Source: Alloprevotella tannerae ATCC 51259 (GTDB lineage Bacteria > Bacteroidota > Bacteroidia > Bacteroidales > Bacteroidaceae). From it: a stretch of 64,000 nucleotides of DNA. The position numbers were made by a program, and so were the translations under genes. This document shows, piece after piece, positions 28,716 to 37,379 of the stretch. Location of the stretch: positions 801,159 through 865,158 of the forward strand of contig NZ_GG700642.1 in the NCBI RefSeq assembly GCF_000159995.1, given 5' to 3'. How positions within the stretch are numbered: the stretch's first letter is position 1; each line of letters begins with the position of its first letter. Under the pieces are notes generated by a model. The model was not told the DNA's origin, ran no database searches, and saw only the letters and a program-made list of their open reading frames with translations.

Positions 28716-29647
28716 TGTTTTGTTGATTTCTTTTTGGGTGCATCCGGCCTCCGATTCTCTAACTTCAAATCCTTATATTGAAATGAAGTAGACATAGAAT
28801 TATCTGTCGTATTAATGTTAATCACGAGACTAGACACGACTAAGTTCTCCACATCAGGTGCCGTTATCTTTTTTTGCGGGCCTTCAAAGAAGCAGCACGG
28901 TTCTCCACCCTGAAATGTACCCGGACACACTCTACCATCATAGCCTATCTTATAAGAATAAGTCCGCTTGTTAGGAGAATCGGGTCTATTCTTCTCAAAC
29001 AACTTATCTGTAGGGAAATCGCCACATTTTATTCTGAAATAGAAGTCATTTCGGTGGATCGAATGGTTGCCTCCGCTCGGTTTTCGAACCGTACAATCCT
29101 CAAACCACATTTCTATAAACAAAACATTAAACCCTAAGAATTGGTGCGTAATCTTACTGTTTGGCTTTCCATTTACCCGGCGCTGGAAATCGAAGTCATG
29201 AATAAACGTTCCGTCCATCTTTGTTACATACTTCAGCAGAAACTTTCCCTGACTCGGTATGGTATAAGGGAATTCATTGATTTGCTGCCAATCTTTGACC
29301 GTATCGCCCTCCTCTACCTTACCTATCAAGAGCGTGAAATCTCGATTGAGCCTCCTATGATAACTCGCTTCGCCTGCTCCTTTGAGGGCAATCGTATAAT
29401 CAGCCTCGGCAGGAGCTTTGGGATCCTCTATTACAAGATTATAATAGATGGTATCACCCACCAACAAGCCATTCAGATCCTGCCCCACTTTTGCTCGAGA
29501 TGCCTGCGTCAGACTCACCAAGATTGAATCACCTTTCAGCTGAGGGCCATCAGGATCGTCGCCCCCGTCATTGCTACAAGCAATAAAGCTTACCAATCCA
29601 CACAAGAGTAATAGAATTGAAAACGTTGAATTGTAAAACTTCTTCAT
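28712..29647 (-). CDS. Partner lipoprotein of the CDC-like operon (paralogue 1), unknown family
   Basis: First gene of the operon; the product is a predicted lipoprotein of 311 residues with lipid Cys24 and an acidic stretch right after it (SNDGGDDPDG), as in signals for surface export of Bacteroidetes lipoproteins. The mature part is beta-rich. Family landmarks are QDLNGLLVGDTIYYN (56-70), HRRLNRDF, KDWQQINEFPY, DGTFIHDF and KCGDFPTDKLFEK. The layout suggests two Ig-like domains. I do not recognise the family. Four paralogues lie in the second operon. Its 4-base overlap with the CDC-like gene argues that the products work together, for instance as a membrane-targeting subunit, chaperone or immunity lipoprotein. 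A promoter lies 70 bases upstream. Confidence 0.75.
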   Translation of the reverse strand: MKKFYNSTFSILLLLCGLVSFIACSNDGGDDPDGPQLKGDSILVSLTQASRAKVGQDLNGLLVGDTIYYNLVIEDPKAPAEADYTIALKGAGEASYHRRLNRDFTLLIGKVEEGDTVKDWQQINEFPYTIPSQGKFLLKYVTKMDGTFIHDFDFQRRVNGKPNSKITHQFLGFNVLFIEMWFEDCTVRKPSGGNHSIHRNDFYFRIKCGDFPTDKLFEKNRPDSPNKRTYSYKIGYDGRVCPGTFQGGEPCCFFEGPQKKITAPDVENLVVSSLVININTTDNSMSTSFQYKDLKLENRRPDAPKKKSTKQ

Positions 29648-29716
29648 TATGTTATATATAAAAACTTCAACAATCTCTGATCGCTACAAGCTATGCGGCA
29701 ATACTGCGTTCGGGCG

Positions 29717-29747
29717 CAAAAATACAAGAAAGTCTTTGCGCCGCCAA
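29717..29747 (-). promoter_or_regulatory. Promoter of the first CDC-like operon
   Basis: On the minus strand TTG (29745-29747), a 20-base spacer and TATTTTTG (29717-29724) match the Bacteroidetes consensus, 70 bases before the start codon. Confidence 0.75.
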
Positions 29748-30287
29748 AAATATATTTACAGATATAGACAATTAAGAGGAATCTGTTAAAAATCTACACC
29801 TCTAATTATACAAAAGTTTATAAACAAGTCCCGCGCATTTTAATGTAATATCTTCGCAAATATGCCTTAAATTAAAATAAACCGGAAAACAGATGACAAA
29901 ATGTGATATACTTATTTACTACGATATAAGCATTCCGCTTAAGCTACTTTAAGCGTATTTAATCTTTCAAGCAATCACTCGAAAAATCATTTAGAAAACT
30001 TTTAATTCGACGAACAACTCCGTGGACAACTACAAATAGTACAGAAAAGCTATTCTATGCAGTTTTCTATTATTTATAAAGTTCTTGTCGTCACTTTTAA
30101 AGCGTATAGAAAATATTTCTTTATGAAAAAGTCTGTTTTACAATTTTCCAGTCACATAACAATTAGTCTTAAATGGTAAAGAATCTGTACGTGAAGAGGT
30201 ACAGACGATGGTTGTTTTGAAAGAAAGAACTTTTTAATGATCTTGACGGCAGTATTACGCTGGGATATCAATGGTTTCAGAGTCGTT

Positions 30288-30317
30288 TTGTCAGCTCGGC
30301 GGATATGCTTATCTTTG
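30288..30317 (+). promoter_or_regulatory. Promoter of HU-related gene 1
   Basis: TTG (30288-30290), 19 bases, TATCTTTG (30310-30317), 61 bases before the ATG. The same arrangement occurs before the other two copies. Confidence 0.8.
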
Positions 30318-30378
30318 CATACGCAAGGGCGGGGAGCGCTCTTGATTCAATTATTCACCAAATAAATCTATACCAACA

Positions 30379-30789
30379 ATGATTAAATTCGTTATTAGAG
30401 CGAAGAAAAATCCGCTCAAGAGAGATCAAGTGAAATTTTATCCGCAGATGGCGCCGGGCGTGCCCGTGATGTTGCGCACGATTGTCGGGCGCATCGAGAA
30501 GCGTTCGGGCGTATCTTCTGCCTCCGTCAAGGCGGTATTGGATGCCCTGCAATATGAGGTTCTCCAAACACTCTCCGATGGTAATTCGGTTCGCTTAGGA
30601 GATCTCGGTTCGTTTCGCCTCACGATGCACGGCGAGGGCGCGTCGACGGCAAAACAAGCCAAGGAAAAAGGTGCGAATCTCATTAAGCGTGTGAGCGTGC
30701 GGTTCACAAAAAGCAGTGCGATGCGCTTGGCCCTCGACAAACGCAACATAACATTCGGTGCGCAGGAAGATATCCGGAATGCGAAGTAA
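30379..30789 (+). CDS. HU-related DNA-binding protein, copy 1
   Basis: A 136-residue nucleoid-type protein of the Bacteroidetes HU-like group (HU-HIG/TIGR01201-like). The core resembles HU: VGRIEKRSGVSSASVKAVLDAL is the helical dimer region, and VRLGDLGSFRLTM is the strand turn before the DNA-binding arm. The C-terminus (FTKSSAMRLALDKRNITFG) is specific to the group. The protein should bind DNA as a dimer. It is divergent from the CDC-like operon and followed by a terminator, a 22-bp array and the structured repeat. Two nearly identical copies exist at 37440 and 61370. Confidence 0.88.
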   Translation: MIKFVIRAKKNPLKRDQVKFYPQMAPGVPVMLRTIVGRIEKRSGVSSASVKAVLDALQYEVLQTLSDGNSVRLGDLGSFRLTMHGEGASTAKQAKEKGANLIKRVSVRFTKSSAMRLALDKRNITFGAQEDIRNAK

Positions 30790-30840
30790 GCGAAGAATCG
30801 GCGCAATGTAGTGCCGGCAGAAAATCACATTTAATAAATG

Positions 30841-30872
30841 CCGCGTTTTCAACCGATGAAAGCGCGGTTTTT
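30841..30872 (+). terminator. Terminator of HU-related gene 1
   Basis: CCGCGTTTTCA pairs with TGAAAGCGCGG (one wobble) around a 5-base loop and is followed by TTTTT. Confidence 0.88.
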
Positions 30873-30927
30873 CGTGCTTTGTCGAAAATGGGCGGTTGAT
30901 CTTTCACACAAGGCTAAGGATCATTCC

Positions 30928-31042
30928 AACTTTCTCCTATGATCGTAAAAATTGTCTTAGGTGAAAGTTTGAAGAGTCTTATAAGAGAATTTAAATTGTC
31001 TTATAGGAGAATTTTTCGGGTCATAGGAGAAAGTTTGGCGGA
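30928..31042. repeat. 22-bp direct repeat array, copy 1
   Basis: Four units start at 30955, 30977, 30999 and 31021, exactly 22 bases apart, each based on TCTTATAGGAGAATTT. An inverted half-unit (AACTTTCTCCTATGA, 30928-30942) precedes them. The array stands after each of the three HU-related genes. Confidence 0.9.
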
Positions 31043-31164
31043 GGCGCGGAGTGTGTTGCGGCGGGGAGGTCCGGGCGGTGTTTTATCCCTAAATCTGCGA
31101 TAAAATCGCCGTTTTTTTGAGTTTTTTTCATTTTCGCATCAATACATTTTCGCGTAATATTTAA

Positions 31165-31263
31165 AGACCAACCCTATGGGGTTGTCATTGTGCTACTTTC
31201 TGATGCAGGGTTGACGCACAGCGTCAACCCTGCCCTGCCAAAAGACTAACCCCGATGGGGGTA
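31165..31263 (+). repeat. Dispersed three-hairpin repeat, forward copy
   Basis: Central stem GTTGACGC/GCGTCAAC. It closes the first HU module and has no reverse partner nearby. Confidence 0.85.
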
Positions 31264-31339
31264 TTTGTGAATGGAAGAAAAACAGCAATCATTATGGCCT
31301 AAGACAACTAAATCGAAAAAGACCCGACGCGTACAAAAA

Positions 31340-31374
31340 AAACGAGGATGCGTCATTTTGACACATCCTCGTTT
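31340..31374 (-). terminator. Terminator of the second CDC-like operon
   Basis: A 16-bp stem (arms 31340-31355 and 31359-31374; one G-U pair on the minus strand) followed by an eight-T run on the minus strand. It lies past the decayed gene at 31378, so it was the end of the original, longer operon. Confidence 0.85.
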
Positions 31375-31377
31375 CGA

Positions 31378-31615
31378 GGTCTATGGTTGGGATGGGAGCA
31401 AGCGTTTCTTACACGGAATAGATTTCGAGCAACTGATTGTATTCGTCCGCTACGAAGTCTGTTGAAATCGTTTACAAAGCCGTGCTCTTCTCTTGCGGTA
31501 ATTTTACCTGCTCAAGTTCCTTATAGTACTCCCGTGCACCCCCACTGCTTCAAGCCGATAAGAACGGCAGGAGCAAAACGTGGCTGCAATACCCAAACGC
31601 TTTTTGGATTGAATC
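31378..31615 (-). pseudogene. Remnant of a fourth CDC-like gene
   Basis: This segment aligns with the 5' part of the divergent CDC-like gene (27358-27600 in the first operon). Matching stretches include GCTCTTCTCTTGCGG against ACTCTTCTCTTGCGG and TCTATGGT plus GAGCAACTGAT further on. The frame is broken, and the last two thirds of the gene are gone. It shows that the second operon once ended with both CDC-like genes, as the first one still does. Confidence 0.72.
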
Positions 31616-31620
31616 CTTTA

Positions 31621-32736
31621 TTACTTAAAGATCTTATTAGCCTCAGTGTAAGTTACCTTAATTTCCACATCGTGGCCATCTACAGCAGAACGGATCTTAT
31701 AACCTATAGGCGCTGCAGAATGAATTAAGTCAGCCGGGCTCGGCGCTTTGAGGAAGTTAATAAATTCATCGTAATTCGTGATATTTTTACCTAAGCTCAA
31801 CGGCCCACCGGCTATCATCACTTGTATTTTATTTTCTGAGAAGAGGCGTTTTGTTTCCTTTTGATAAGAGGCACCTGCTTCTCCACCAAGCTTTTTAAAA
31901 GCAAAGTTAATACTTCCTTCTATCATTTTTTTAACTTCTTCAGCACTCTCCTCAGTTTGGATAAGCAAATTGGCTACGCGACCATAATCTACACTGCTGA
32001 CATAAACGGGTTCATACTCGCCGGGTTTAACAAAAGTACCCCAATCTTCGACAGCTACCGGATCGACATTAATGCTATAAAACAACTGACGCACTTTGAT
32101 CAATATATATTTCTTTTTTTGGCTCGTATTCTTACTCCAACTATAATTAAAGTTAGCCTTAATCAATCCAGCCAATATGTTAGCCTTCAAGTGAGAGCGG
32201 AAAGTCTTATTAAAACTCTCTTCTGTATTTACCTCGTGCGAAACATAGGTTAGATAAGTAGGCACGTTTTCATAGTCAATACGATCACTATTATCATTAA
32301 CAAGATCGTTGACTTTCTGACGCACTTGACTCATCACCGGCAAACTCTTAGTGTGCACAGTCAAACCTTTTCCGGGCAACGACATAGACAGTGTTATCTC
32401 TTTCGGTTCTTTGAGTACGAGCGGTGTATATTCATCATTCAAAAGTGCTCCTCCACGCAGTACACTACCAGGGAAGATTTCTGATCTCGACTGGATGAGT
32501 TCAGCAGGGTCAAGCGATTGCTGTTTTCTAACAACTTGAATATACTCGCGCTTGTCGCCTTGCACATTATCGGTCGGCGTTTCGCTTTCTACGACGTCTT
32601 TTAGCGTTTTGAACTCGACCTTCTTCATATCCGGCAAGCTAGGCGAATCGGGCGTGTCATTGTTGTTACAACTTGCAGCTAAAAGGCCCAAGAACAGAGC
32701 GCAAGCTGCATTACCAAATAATTTCATACTTTTCAT
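31621..32736 (-). CDS. CDC-like (thiol-activated cytolysin family) lipoprotein, second operon
   Basis: 371 residues, collinear with and very similar to the product of 27600-28715 throughout, including lipid Cys23, YVSSVDYGR (245-253), IAGGPLSLG (308-316) and the end after domain 3. Differences cluster in short variable patches, for example residues 28-37 and 148-153, rather than in the landmarks. It is the last intact gene of a five-gene operon whose four upstream genes encode partner lipoproteins. Intact landmarks suggest that it is functional. Confidence 0.85.
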   Translation of the reverse strand: MKSMKLFGNAACALFLGLLAASCNNNDTPDSPSLPDMKKVEFKTLKDVVESETPTDNVQGDKREYIQVVRKQQSLDPAELIQSRSEIFPGSVLRGGALLNDEYTPLVLKEPKEITLSMSLPGKGLTVHTKSLPVMSQVRQKVNDLVNDNSDRIDYENVPTYLTYVSHEVNTEESFNKTFRSHLKANILAGLIKANFNYSWSKNTSQKKKYILIKVRQLFYSINVDPVAVEDWGTFVKPGEYEPVYVSSVDYGRVANLLIQTEESAEEVKKMIEGSINFAFKKLGGEAGASYQKETKRLFSENKIQVMIAGGPLSLGKNITNYDEFINFLKAPSPADLIHSAAPIGYKIRSAVDGHDVEIKVTYTEANKIFK

Positions 32737-32769
32737 TGTTTTGTTTGGTTGAGTTATACTTAATGTTGT

Positions 32770-33666
32770 TTATCGTTTTTCTAATTTCAACTTCTTGTAT
32801 TGGAATGATGTCGGTGTCGGGTTATCTTTTGAAGTTATGTTCAAGACAAAGTTGGACACAAAAAGATTCTTAACCTCCGGAGCACGCCTTTTTTGTCCAG
32901 GGCCTTCAAGAAAGCACTGCGCCTCCCCACCTTGGAATGTTCCACTATGCTCTTTCTCGTCATAAATAATCCGATAACCATAAGATCGCCCATTAGAAGA
33001 TGAGCCAGAATTCTTAAATAATTGGTCTGTATTAAATTCGCCACATCTTACTTTGAAATAGAAATCATTTCGGTAGCGCTTTCTCTTGTATTTATTCTCT
33101 TGGAACCACAGCTCGATACGCAAGACATTAAACAAGACAGGTTGATGCGTAATCTTACCCTTGGGTTTCCCATCTACGCGACGTTGGATTTTCAGATCGT
33201 GGATAAACGTTCCATCTGACATCGTTATGTATTTAATTTGATAGAGGCCGCTAGAGGGCAATATATAAGGAAACTCGTTGATGGTCTGCCAGTCCTTAAC
33301 TGAATCTCCATCTTCAACCTTACCTATCATAAGCTTAAAGTCTTGATTGATTCGCCGATGATAGTCCATAGAACCTTCTCCCTCAAAGGTCAAGGCATAG
33401 GTTGTATTCTTTGGTGCTTTGGTATCAACAATTCTAAAGTCGTAATAGATCGTATCGCCCAATAAGATCCCGTTAAGATCTTGATTGACGTGAACACCGG
33501 AAGCAGGAGTGAGCCGCACAATTACAGAGTCACTACTTGTACTCACACTTGGCTCAGAATCGTCTGGCATGTTTTCGCCTTTATTATTGTTGCAGGCAGT
33601 TAAGCTAATAATCAATCCGCACATCAGCAGAAAGAGCGAAAGGCCTGATTTGTAGATTTTTTTCAT
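32770..33666 (-). CDS. Partner lipoprotein, paralogue 2
   Basis: 298 residues with lipid Cys25 and an acidic, Ser-rich linker (GENMPDDSEPS). It keeps QDLNGILLGDTIYYD, HRRINQDF, KDWQTINEFPY, DGTFIHDL and the CGEFNTDQLF segment. It directly precedes the CDC-like gene (33 bases), the same place that paralogue 1 holds in the first operon, and it is the closest of the four to paralogue 1 (shared KITHQ, FYFK/RIKCG and GTFQGGEAQCFLEGP-like segments). Confidence 0.75.
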   Translation of the reverse strand: MKKIYKSGLSLFLLMCGLIISLTACNNNKGENMPDDSEPSVSTSSDSVIVRLTPASGVHVNQDLNGILLGDTIYYDFRIVDTKAPKNTTYALTFEGEGSMDYHRRINQDFKLMIGKVEDGDSVKDWQTINEFPYILPSSGLYQIKYITMSDGTFIHDLKIQRRVDGKPKGKITHQPVLFNVLRIELWFQENKYKRKRYRNDFYFKVRCGEFNTDQLFKNSGSSSNGRSYGYRIIYDEKEHSGTFQGGEAQCFLEGPGQKRRAPEVKNLFVSNFVLNITSKDNPTPTSFQYKKLKLEKR

Positions 33667-33710
33667 AATCGGATATTTTGAGAATCAATTTTGTTTATAT
33701 CACATTACGC

Positions 33711-34685
33711 TTAGCAGCGTGACTTTCTACGCCCATTAACTTCTCTCACCATTCTCAGATTCTTGTACTGAAAGAGCGTCGGTGGCGTATCGTTTGAAGG
33801 CTTAACGGTAATTACAAGTTCTGAGATATACTTGTCTTGAAATTCCGGTCCACTATTTTTACCATAATAATGAGACTTAGACTGATTATAAAAAGTCTGC
33901 CATACACCGGGCTCAAAGGTATCGTTATATTCGACCCCATCACACACAATTTTGTAAGAGTAAGAGCGTCCGGGAGTTTTTTCAAACAATTTATCTGTCG
34001 CGAAGTCGCCACACTTTATACTTATACTTAAAGAATACCTCACCAAATAGTTATTAGCACCATACATAGCTTCCGTCGATTCTACAGCATAGAGGAGATT
34101 TATTGCTAGGACATTAAATACAACAGAGAGGTTTGTAACCTTGCTATGGGGTTCTTTATTTAACCTACGCTGAAGTTTGAATTCGTGAATAAACGTACCA
34201 TCTGAATTAGCCACGTACATCAGTCGATAACGACCCTTCTCCGGCAAAACATAAGGGAAACTATTCACTTGATGCCAATCTTTCGTCGAGCCATCGCTTT
34301 CTATTTTAGCAATCTTAAGTATAAAGTCTTTATTGAAGCGTCTATGATTATACGTACTATTTACACCTTCAAGATCAAGTGTATAGTCGGTCAACTTAGA
34401 AGCTTTTGGGTCCTCTATCGTAAGATTATAATAGATAGAATCGCCTACTAACAAGCCATTAAGATCTTGACCTATACGCACACCAGTAGCCTGCGAAATC
34501 TTTGCAAAGATAGAGTCACCTTTCTGTTGCGCTTCGCCCGAATTAGAATCATCCGGAGTAGGCTCATCAGTCGCAGGCTTTTCAGGAATGTTATCGCCCC
34601 CATCCCGACTACACGCCGACAACGTCACCATTAAGCCACACAACAATAGACTGACTGAAAATATTGAACTGAAAAACTTCTTCAT
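33711..34685 (-). CDS. Partner lipoprotein, paralogue 3
   Basis: 324 residues with lipid Cys25 and a long acidic Pro-rich linker (to about residue 55). The QDLNGLLVGDSIYYN, HRRFNKDF, KDWHQVNSFPY, DGTFIHEF and KCGDFATDKLFEK landmarks are intact. It ends in a short basic tail (NGRRKSRC) not shared by the others. It is closest to paralogue 5 (VTNLSVVFNVL, ISELVITVKPSN). Confidence 0.73.
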   Translation of the reverse strand: MKKFFSSIFSVSLLLCGLMVTLSACSRDGGDNIPEKPATDEPTPDDSNSGEAQQKGDSIFAKISQATGVRIGQDLNGLLVGDSIYYNLTIEDPKASKLTDYTLDLEGVNSTYNHRRFNKDFILKIAKIESDGSTKDWHQVNSFPYVLPEKGRYRLMYVANSDGTFIHEFKLQRRLNKEPHSKVTNLSVVFNVLAINLLYAVESTEAMYGANNYLVRYSLSISIKCGDFATDKLFEKTPGRSYSYKIVCDGVEYNDTFEPGVWQTFYNQSKSHYYGKNSGPEFQDKYISELVITVKPSNDTPPTLFQYKNLRMVREVNGRRKSRC

Positions 34686-34760
34686 ATATTATTTTGAAAT
34701 CTAAACTACGCCAAGACGTCCACGCGCCGTAGCGAGATTAAGCGCTTTAATACTATTTCT

Positions 34761-35750
34761 TTATTTTCTTCTCCAATTATCATCTCTTCGTACTCTCAGC
34801 TTCTTATATCGAAATTTGAGAGGAGCGGCATCGGCTGCTGTCTTAATCGTAATAATAAGATCTTTAATATCCCTAGACAAATAATCAAGGTCTGGTTCTC
34901 CTTTTCTCTTATCATAGACCACATATCCGCTATGATAGAACCGCTGATAAACATTTGGCTGGAAAGAGTCGGTATAATCTTCATCCTTATAAACAAGCTT
35001 AAACGTATAGGAGCGACCTTTAGGGAAGTTAGGATCGAACGTTTCTAACAATTTATCTGTCGGTAAACTGCCACACTTTACTTTGATGCCCATCAAATAT
35101 CTCACTACATCATCTTTGAACATAGTTGATGTTTCAACAGCATAAGCAATATCCACGTCCAACACATAAAAAACGATCGGGAGGTTTGTGATCTTGCTAT
35201 CAGATTTGCTCTTCGATTGACGCTTAAGCTGGTATTTATGATCAAACGTTCCATCAGTCTTAGACTTGTACATCAAGCGATAATCACCCTTTGACGGCAG
35301 CGTATAAGGGAAGCTCTTCACCTCATTCCAATCTTTTGCCGAGCCATCTGCTTTTACTTTAGCAACAAAAAGGGCAAAATCTTTTCCGATTTGCCTATGA
35401 TTTTCGACGCGACCTGCCCCTTCGAGGTCAAGCGTATAAGTACTCGACTCAGCACCTTTAGCGTCCGTAATCTTAAGATCATAATAAATTTTATCGCCTA
35501 CCAAAAACCCCTCCAAGTCTTGACCGGACTTAGCTGCCGGTGTCGGCACGAGTTGCGCCAAGATGGAATCGCCTTTCTGTTGAGGCGTATCGGGATTAGG
35601 CTCATTGGGGTTAGTCCCACCTGAAGAAGGATCTTCAGTATTGGGCTTTTCAGGTGTTTCGCTCCCATCGTGGCTGCAAGCCGTCAAACTCACGGTCAAG
35701 CCGCACAATAGTAGGGCTACTGAAAATATAGATTTGTAAAGCTTCTTCAT
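34761..35750 (-). CDS. Partner lipoprotein, paralogue 4
   Basis: 329 residues, the longest member, with lipid Cys25 and a linker rich in Pro, Asn and Glu to about residue 60. QDLEGFLVGDKIYYD, HRQIGKDF, KDWNEVKSFPY, DGTFDHKY and KCGSLPTDKLLE are recognisable but more diverged than in the other copies. That points to a distinct role or to relaxed constraint. Confidence 0.72.
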   Translation of the reverse strand: MKKLYKSIFSVALLLCGLTVSLTACSHDGSETPEKPNTEDPSSGGTNPNEPNPDTPQQKGDSILAQLVPTPAAKSGQDLEGFLVGDKIYYDLKITDAKGAESSTYTLDLEGAGRVENHRQIGKDFALFVAKVKADGSAKDWNEVKSFPYTLPSKGDYRLMYKSKTDGTFDHKYQLKRQSKSKSDSKITNLPIVFYVLDVDIAYAVETSTMFKDDVVRYLMGIKVKCGSLPTDKLLETFDPNFPKGRSYTFKLVYKDEDYTDSFQPNVYQRFYHSGYVVYDKRKGEPDLDYLSRDIKDLIITIKTAADAAPLKFRYKKLRVRRDDNWRRK

Positions 35751-35806
35751 TTGTTGCTCTTTTGAGTTACTAAATTTTTGTTATAGTGTTTTTGCGCGTA
35801 TTTATA

Positions 35807-36712
35807 CTATGCACCTCTCCAATTAACCACTTTTCGCATCTTTAGATTCTTGTATTGGAAGTAGGTAGGAGGCGCACCATTAGATGGCTTAATTGTAATA
35901 ACAAGTTCTGAAACATACTTATCATTTAAATACGGCCCTATATCGTATACATAATCTTTGCCATACGTAAAATCCTGTTTAACTCCGGGTTCAAAAGAAC
36001 TACTATACTCCTTCCCATCATAAATGAGCCTATAAGCATAGGAACTGCCATTCGACTTTTCAAGTAGCTTATCTGTCGCAAAATCGCCACACTTTATACT
36101 TATACCGAAGGAATACCGGAAAAAATAAGCTATAGTACCAAATCGCGAGATGTCAAGGTTATAAACAAGATCCACATCCAAGACATTAAATACAACAGAA
36201 AAGTTTGTAACCTTGCTATTAGGCTTATTATTTACTTGCCGTTGAAGTTTGAATTCGTGAATAAATGTACCATCCGACTTAGCAACATACATTAGACGAT
36301 AGCGCCCCTTTTCCGGCAAAGTATATGGAAATTCCGTTATCTGATGCCAATCATTCGTCGAACCGTCTTCTTCTATTTTAGCAACCTGAAGCGTAAAATC
36401 TTGATTGAAGCGTCTGTGATTCTTCGTACTACCTACGCCTTCGAGGTCAAGCGCATACGTGGCCGACTTAGGTCCTTTGGGGTCTTCAATCGTAAGATTA
36501 TAATAAATGGAATCACCAACCTTTAAGCCATTCATATCTTGCCCGATGCGCACGCCTGTCGCTGGTGAAATTTTCACTATGACTGAGGCATCTTTCTGCT
36601 GAGGCACATCAAGGCCATCCTCGCCTCCGTCATGGTTGCAAGCTGCCAAAGTAGTCATCAATCCGCATAATAGCAAGAAGACAACAAACGTTGAATTGTA
36701 AAACTTCTTCAT
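35807..36712 (-). CDS. Partner lipoprotein, paralogue 5
   Basis: First gene of the second operon; 301 residues with lipid Cys25 (MTTLAAC). The start at 36712 (MKKFYNST) is chosen because it matches the paralogues; the open frame continues upstream to 36832, past the promoter, and cannot all be translated. QDMNGLKVGDSIYYN, HRRFNQDF, NDWHQITEFPY, DGTFIHEF and KCGDFATDKLLEK are present. Confidence 0.75.
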   Translation of the reverse strand: MKKFYNSTFVVFLLLCGLMTTLAACNHDGGEDGLDVPQQKDASVIVKISPATGVRIGQDMNGLKVGDSIYYNLTIEDPKGPKSATYALDLEGVGSTKNHRRFNQDFTLQVAKIEEDGSTNDWHQITEFPYTLPEKGRYRLMYVAKSDGTFIHEFKLQRQVNNKPNSKVTNFSVVFNVLDVDLVYNLDISRFGTIAYFFRYSFGISIKCGDFATDKLLEKSNGSSYAYRLIYDGKEYSSSFEPGVKQDFTYGKDYVYDIGPYLNDKYVSELVITIKPSNGAPPTYFQYKNLKMRKVVNWRGA

Positions 36713-36777
36713 ATATCTCAAAAATTTCACCCCAATCTGCTCACCACAAGGCCATGCAGAGATTGAGTATTTGGGCG

Positions 36778-36808
36778 CGAAAATACAAGAAACCCCCTGC
36801 GCCGCCAA
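36778..36808 (-). promoter_or_regulatory. Promoter of the second CDC-like operon, altered
   Basis: TTG (36806-36808), 20 bases and TATTTTCG (36778-36785) on the minus strand. Relative to the first operon, the conserved T of the -7 TTTG is C, which should weaken the promoter. Confidence 0.65.
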
Positions 36809-37348
36809 AAATATATTTACAGATATAGACAATTAGAAAAGACGCCACCGGAACCCCAACCTTTCTAAATATATTAAAAACACAAATATATTCTGCGTGT
36901 TTTGGTGCAATATTTTCATAAATATGCTTTTAATTGAAATTAAGCAGGAAACATATAGTACGAAATAGTGTTCATATTCAGTACACAACAAGCATTATGA
37001 TTAAGCTACTTTAAGCGTATTTAATTTTTCAAACGATTGCTTGAAAAACTGTTTAGGAAACTCCAACCTCGACAAGCTATTCCCTGAGCAATCACAAATA
37101 TTACAAAGTAGTCATTGTACGCGAAGGCCAACTATCCTAAAGCACTTATCGTCTTTTAAGATATGAGGAGAAAATATTTACTTACAACAAAATTCATCTT
37201 TTCAACTTTCCGATTAGTCAACAATCAGCATCAAGTAGTTAAAGAACTTACACGCGAAAAATCCCAAACAATATTTGTTGAAAAGGAAGCGCTTCTCAAT
37301 AAGCTTGATAGCAACACTACGCTGTAACAGCAACGTATTCAAGGTCCT

Positions 37349-37379
37349 TTGGCAGGCTCGGCGGAAATGCTTACCTTTG
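37349..37379 (+). promoter_or_regulatory. Promoter of HU-related gene 2
   Basis: TTG (37349-37351), 20 bases, TACCTTTG (37372-37379). Confidence 0.78.

Larger units (their letters stand above)
29648..30378. promoter_or_regulatory. Divergent control region, first copy
   Basis: About 730 bases between the CDC-like operon and the HU-related gene, with no gene. Much of it is repeated at 36713-37439 (for example the part around the operon promoter, and TTAAGCTACTTTAAGCGT at 29938 with its counterpart near 37003). Conservation of a long non-coding spacer between two duplicated loci suggests either a recent duplication or regulatory content. Confidence 0.6.

Noticed and set aside
31271..31465. 64-codon Lys-rich ORF next to the operon 2 terminator
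   Set aside because: It runs through the terminator hairpin and into the CDC-like pseudogene on the opposite strand.
35807..36832. Longer start for partner lipoprotein paralogue 5
   Set aside because: The extension covers the operon promoter and destroys the lipoprotein signal; the start at 36712 matches all paralogues.
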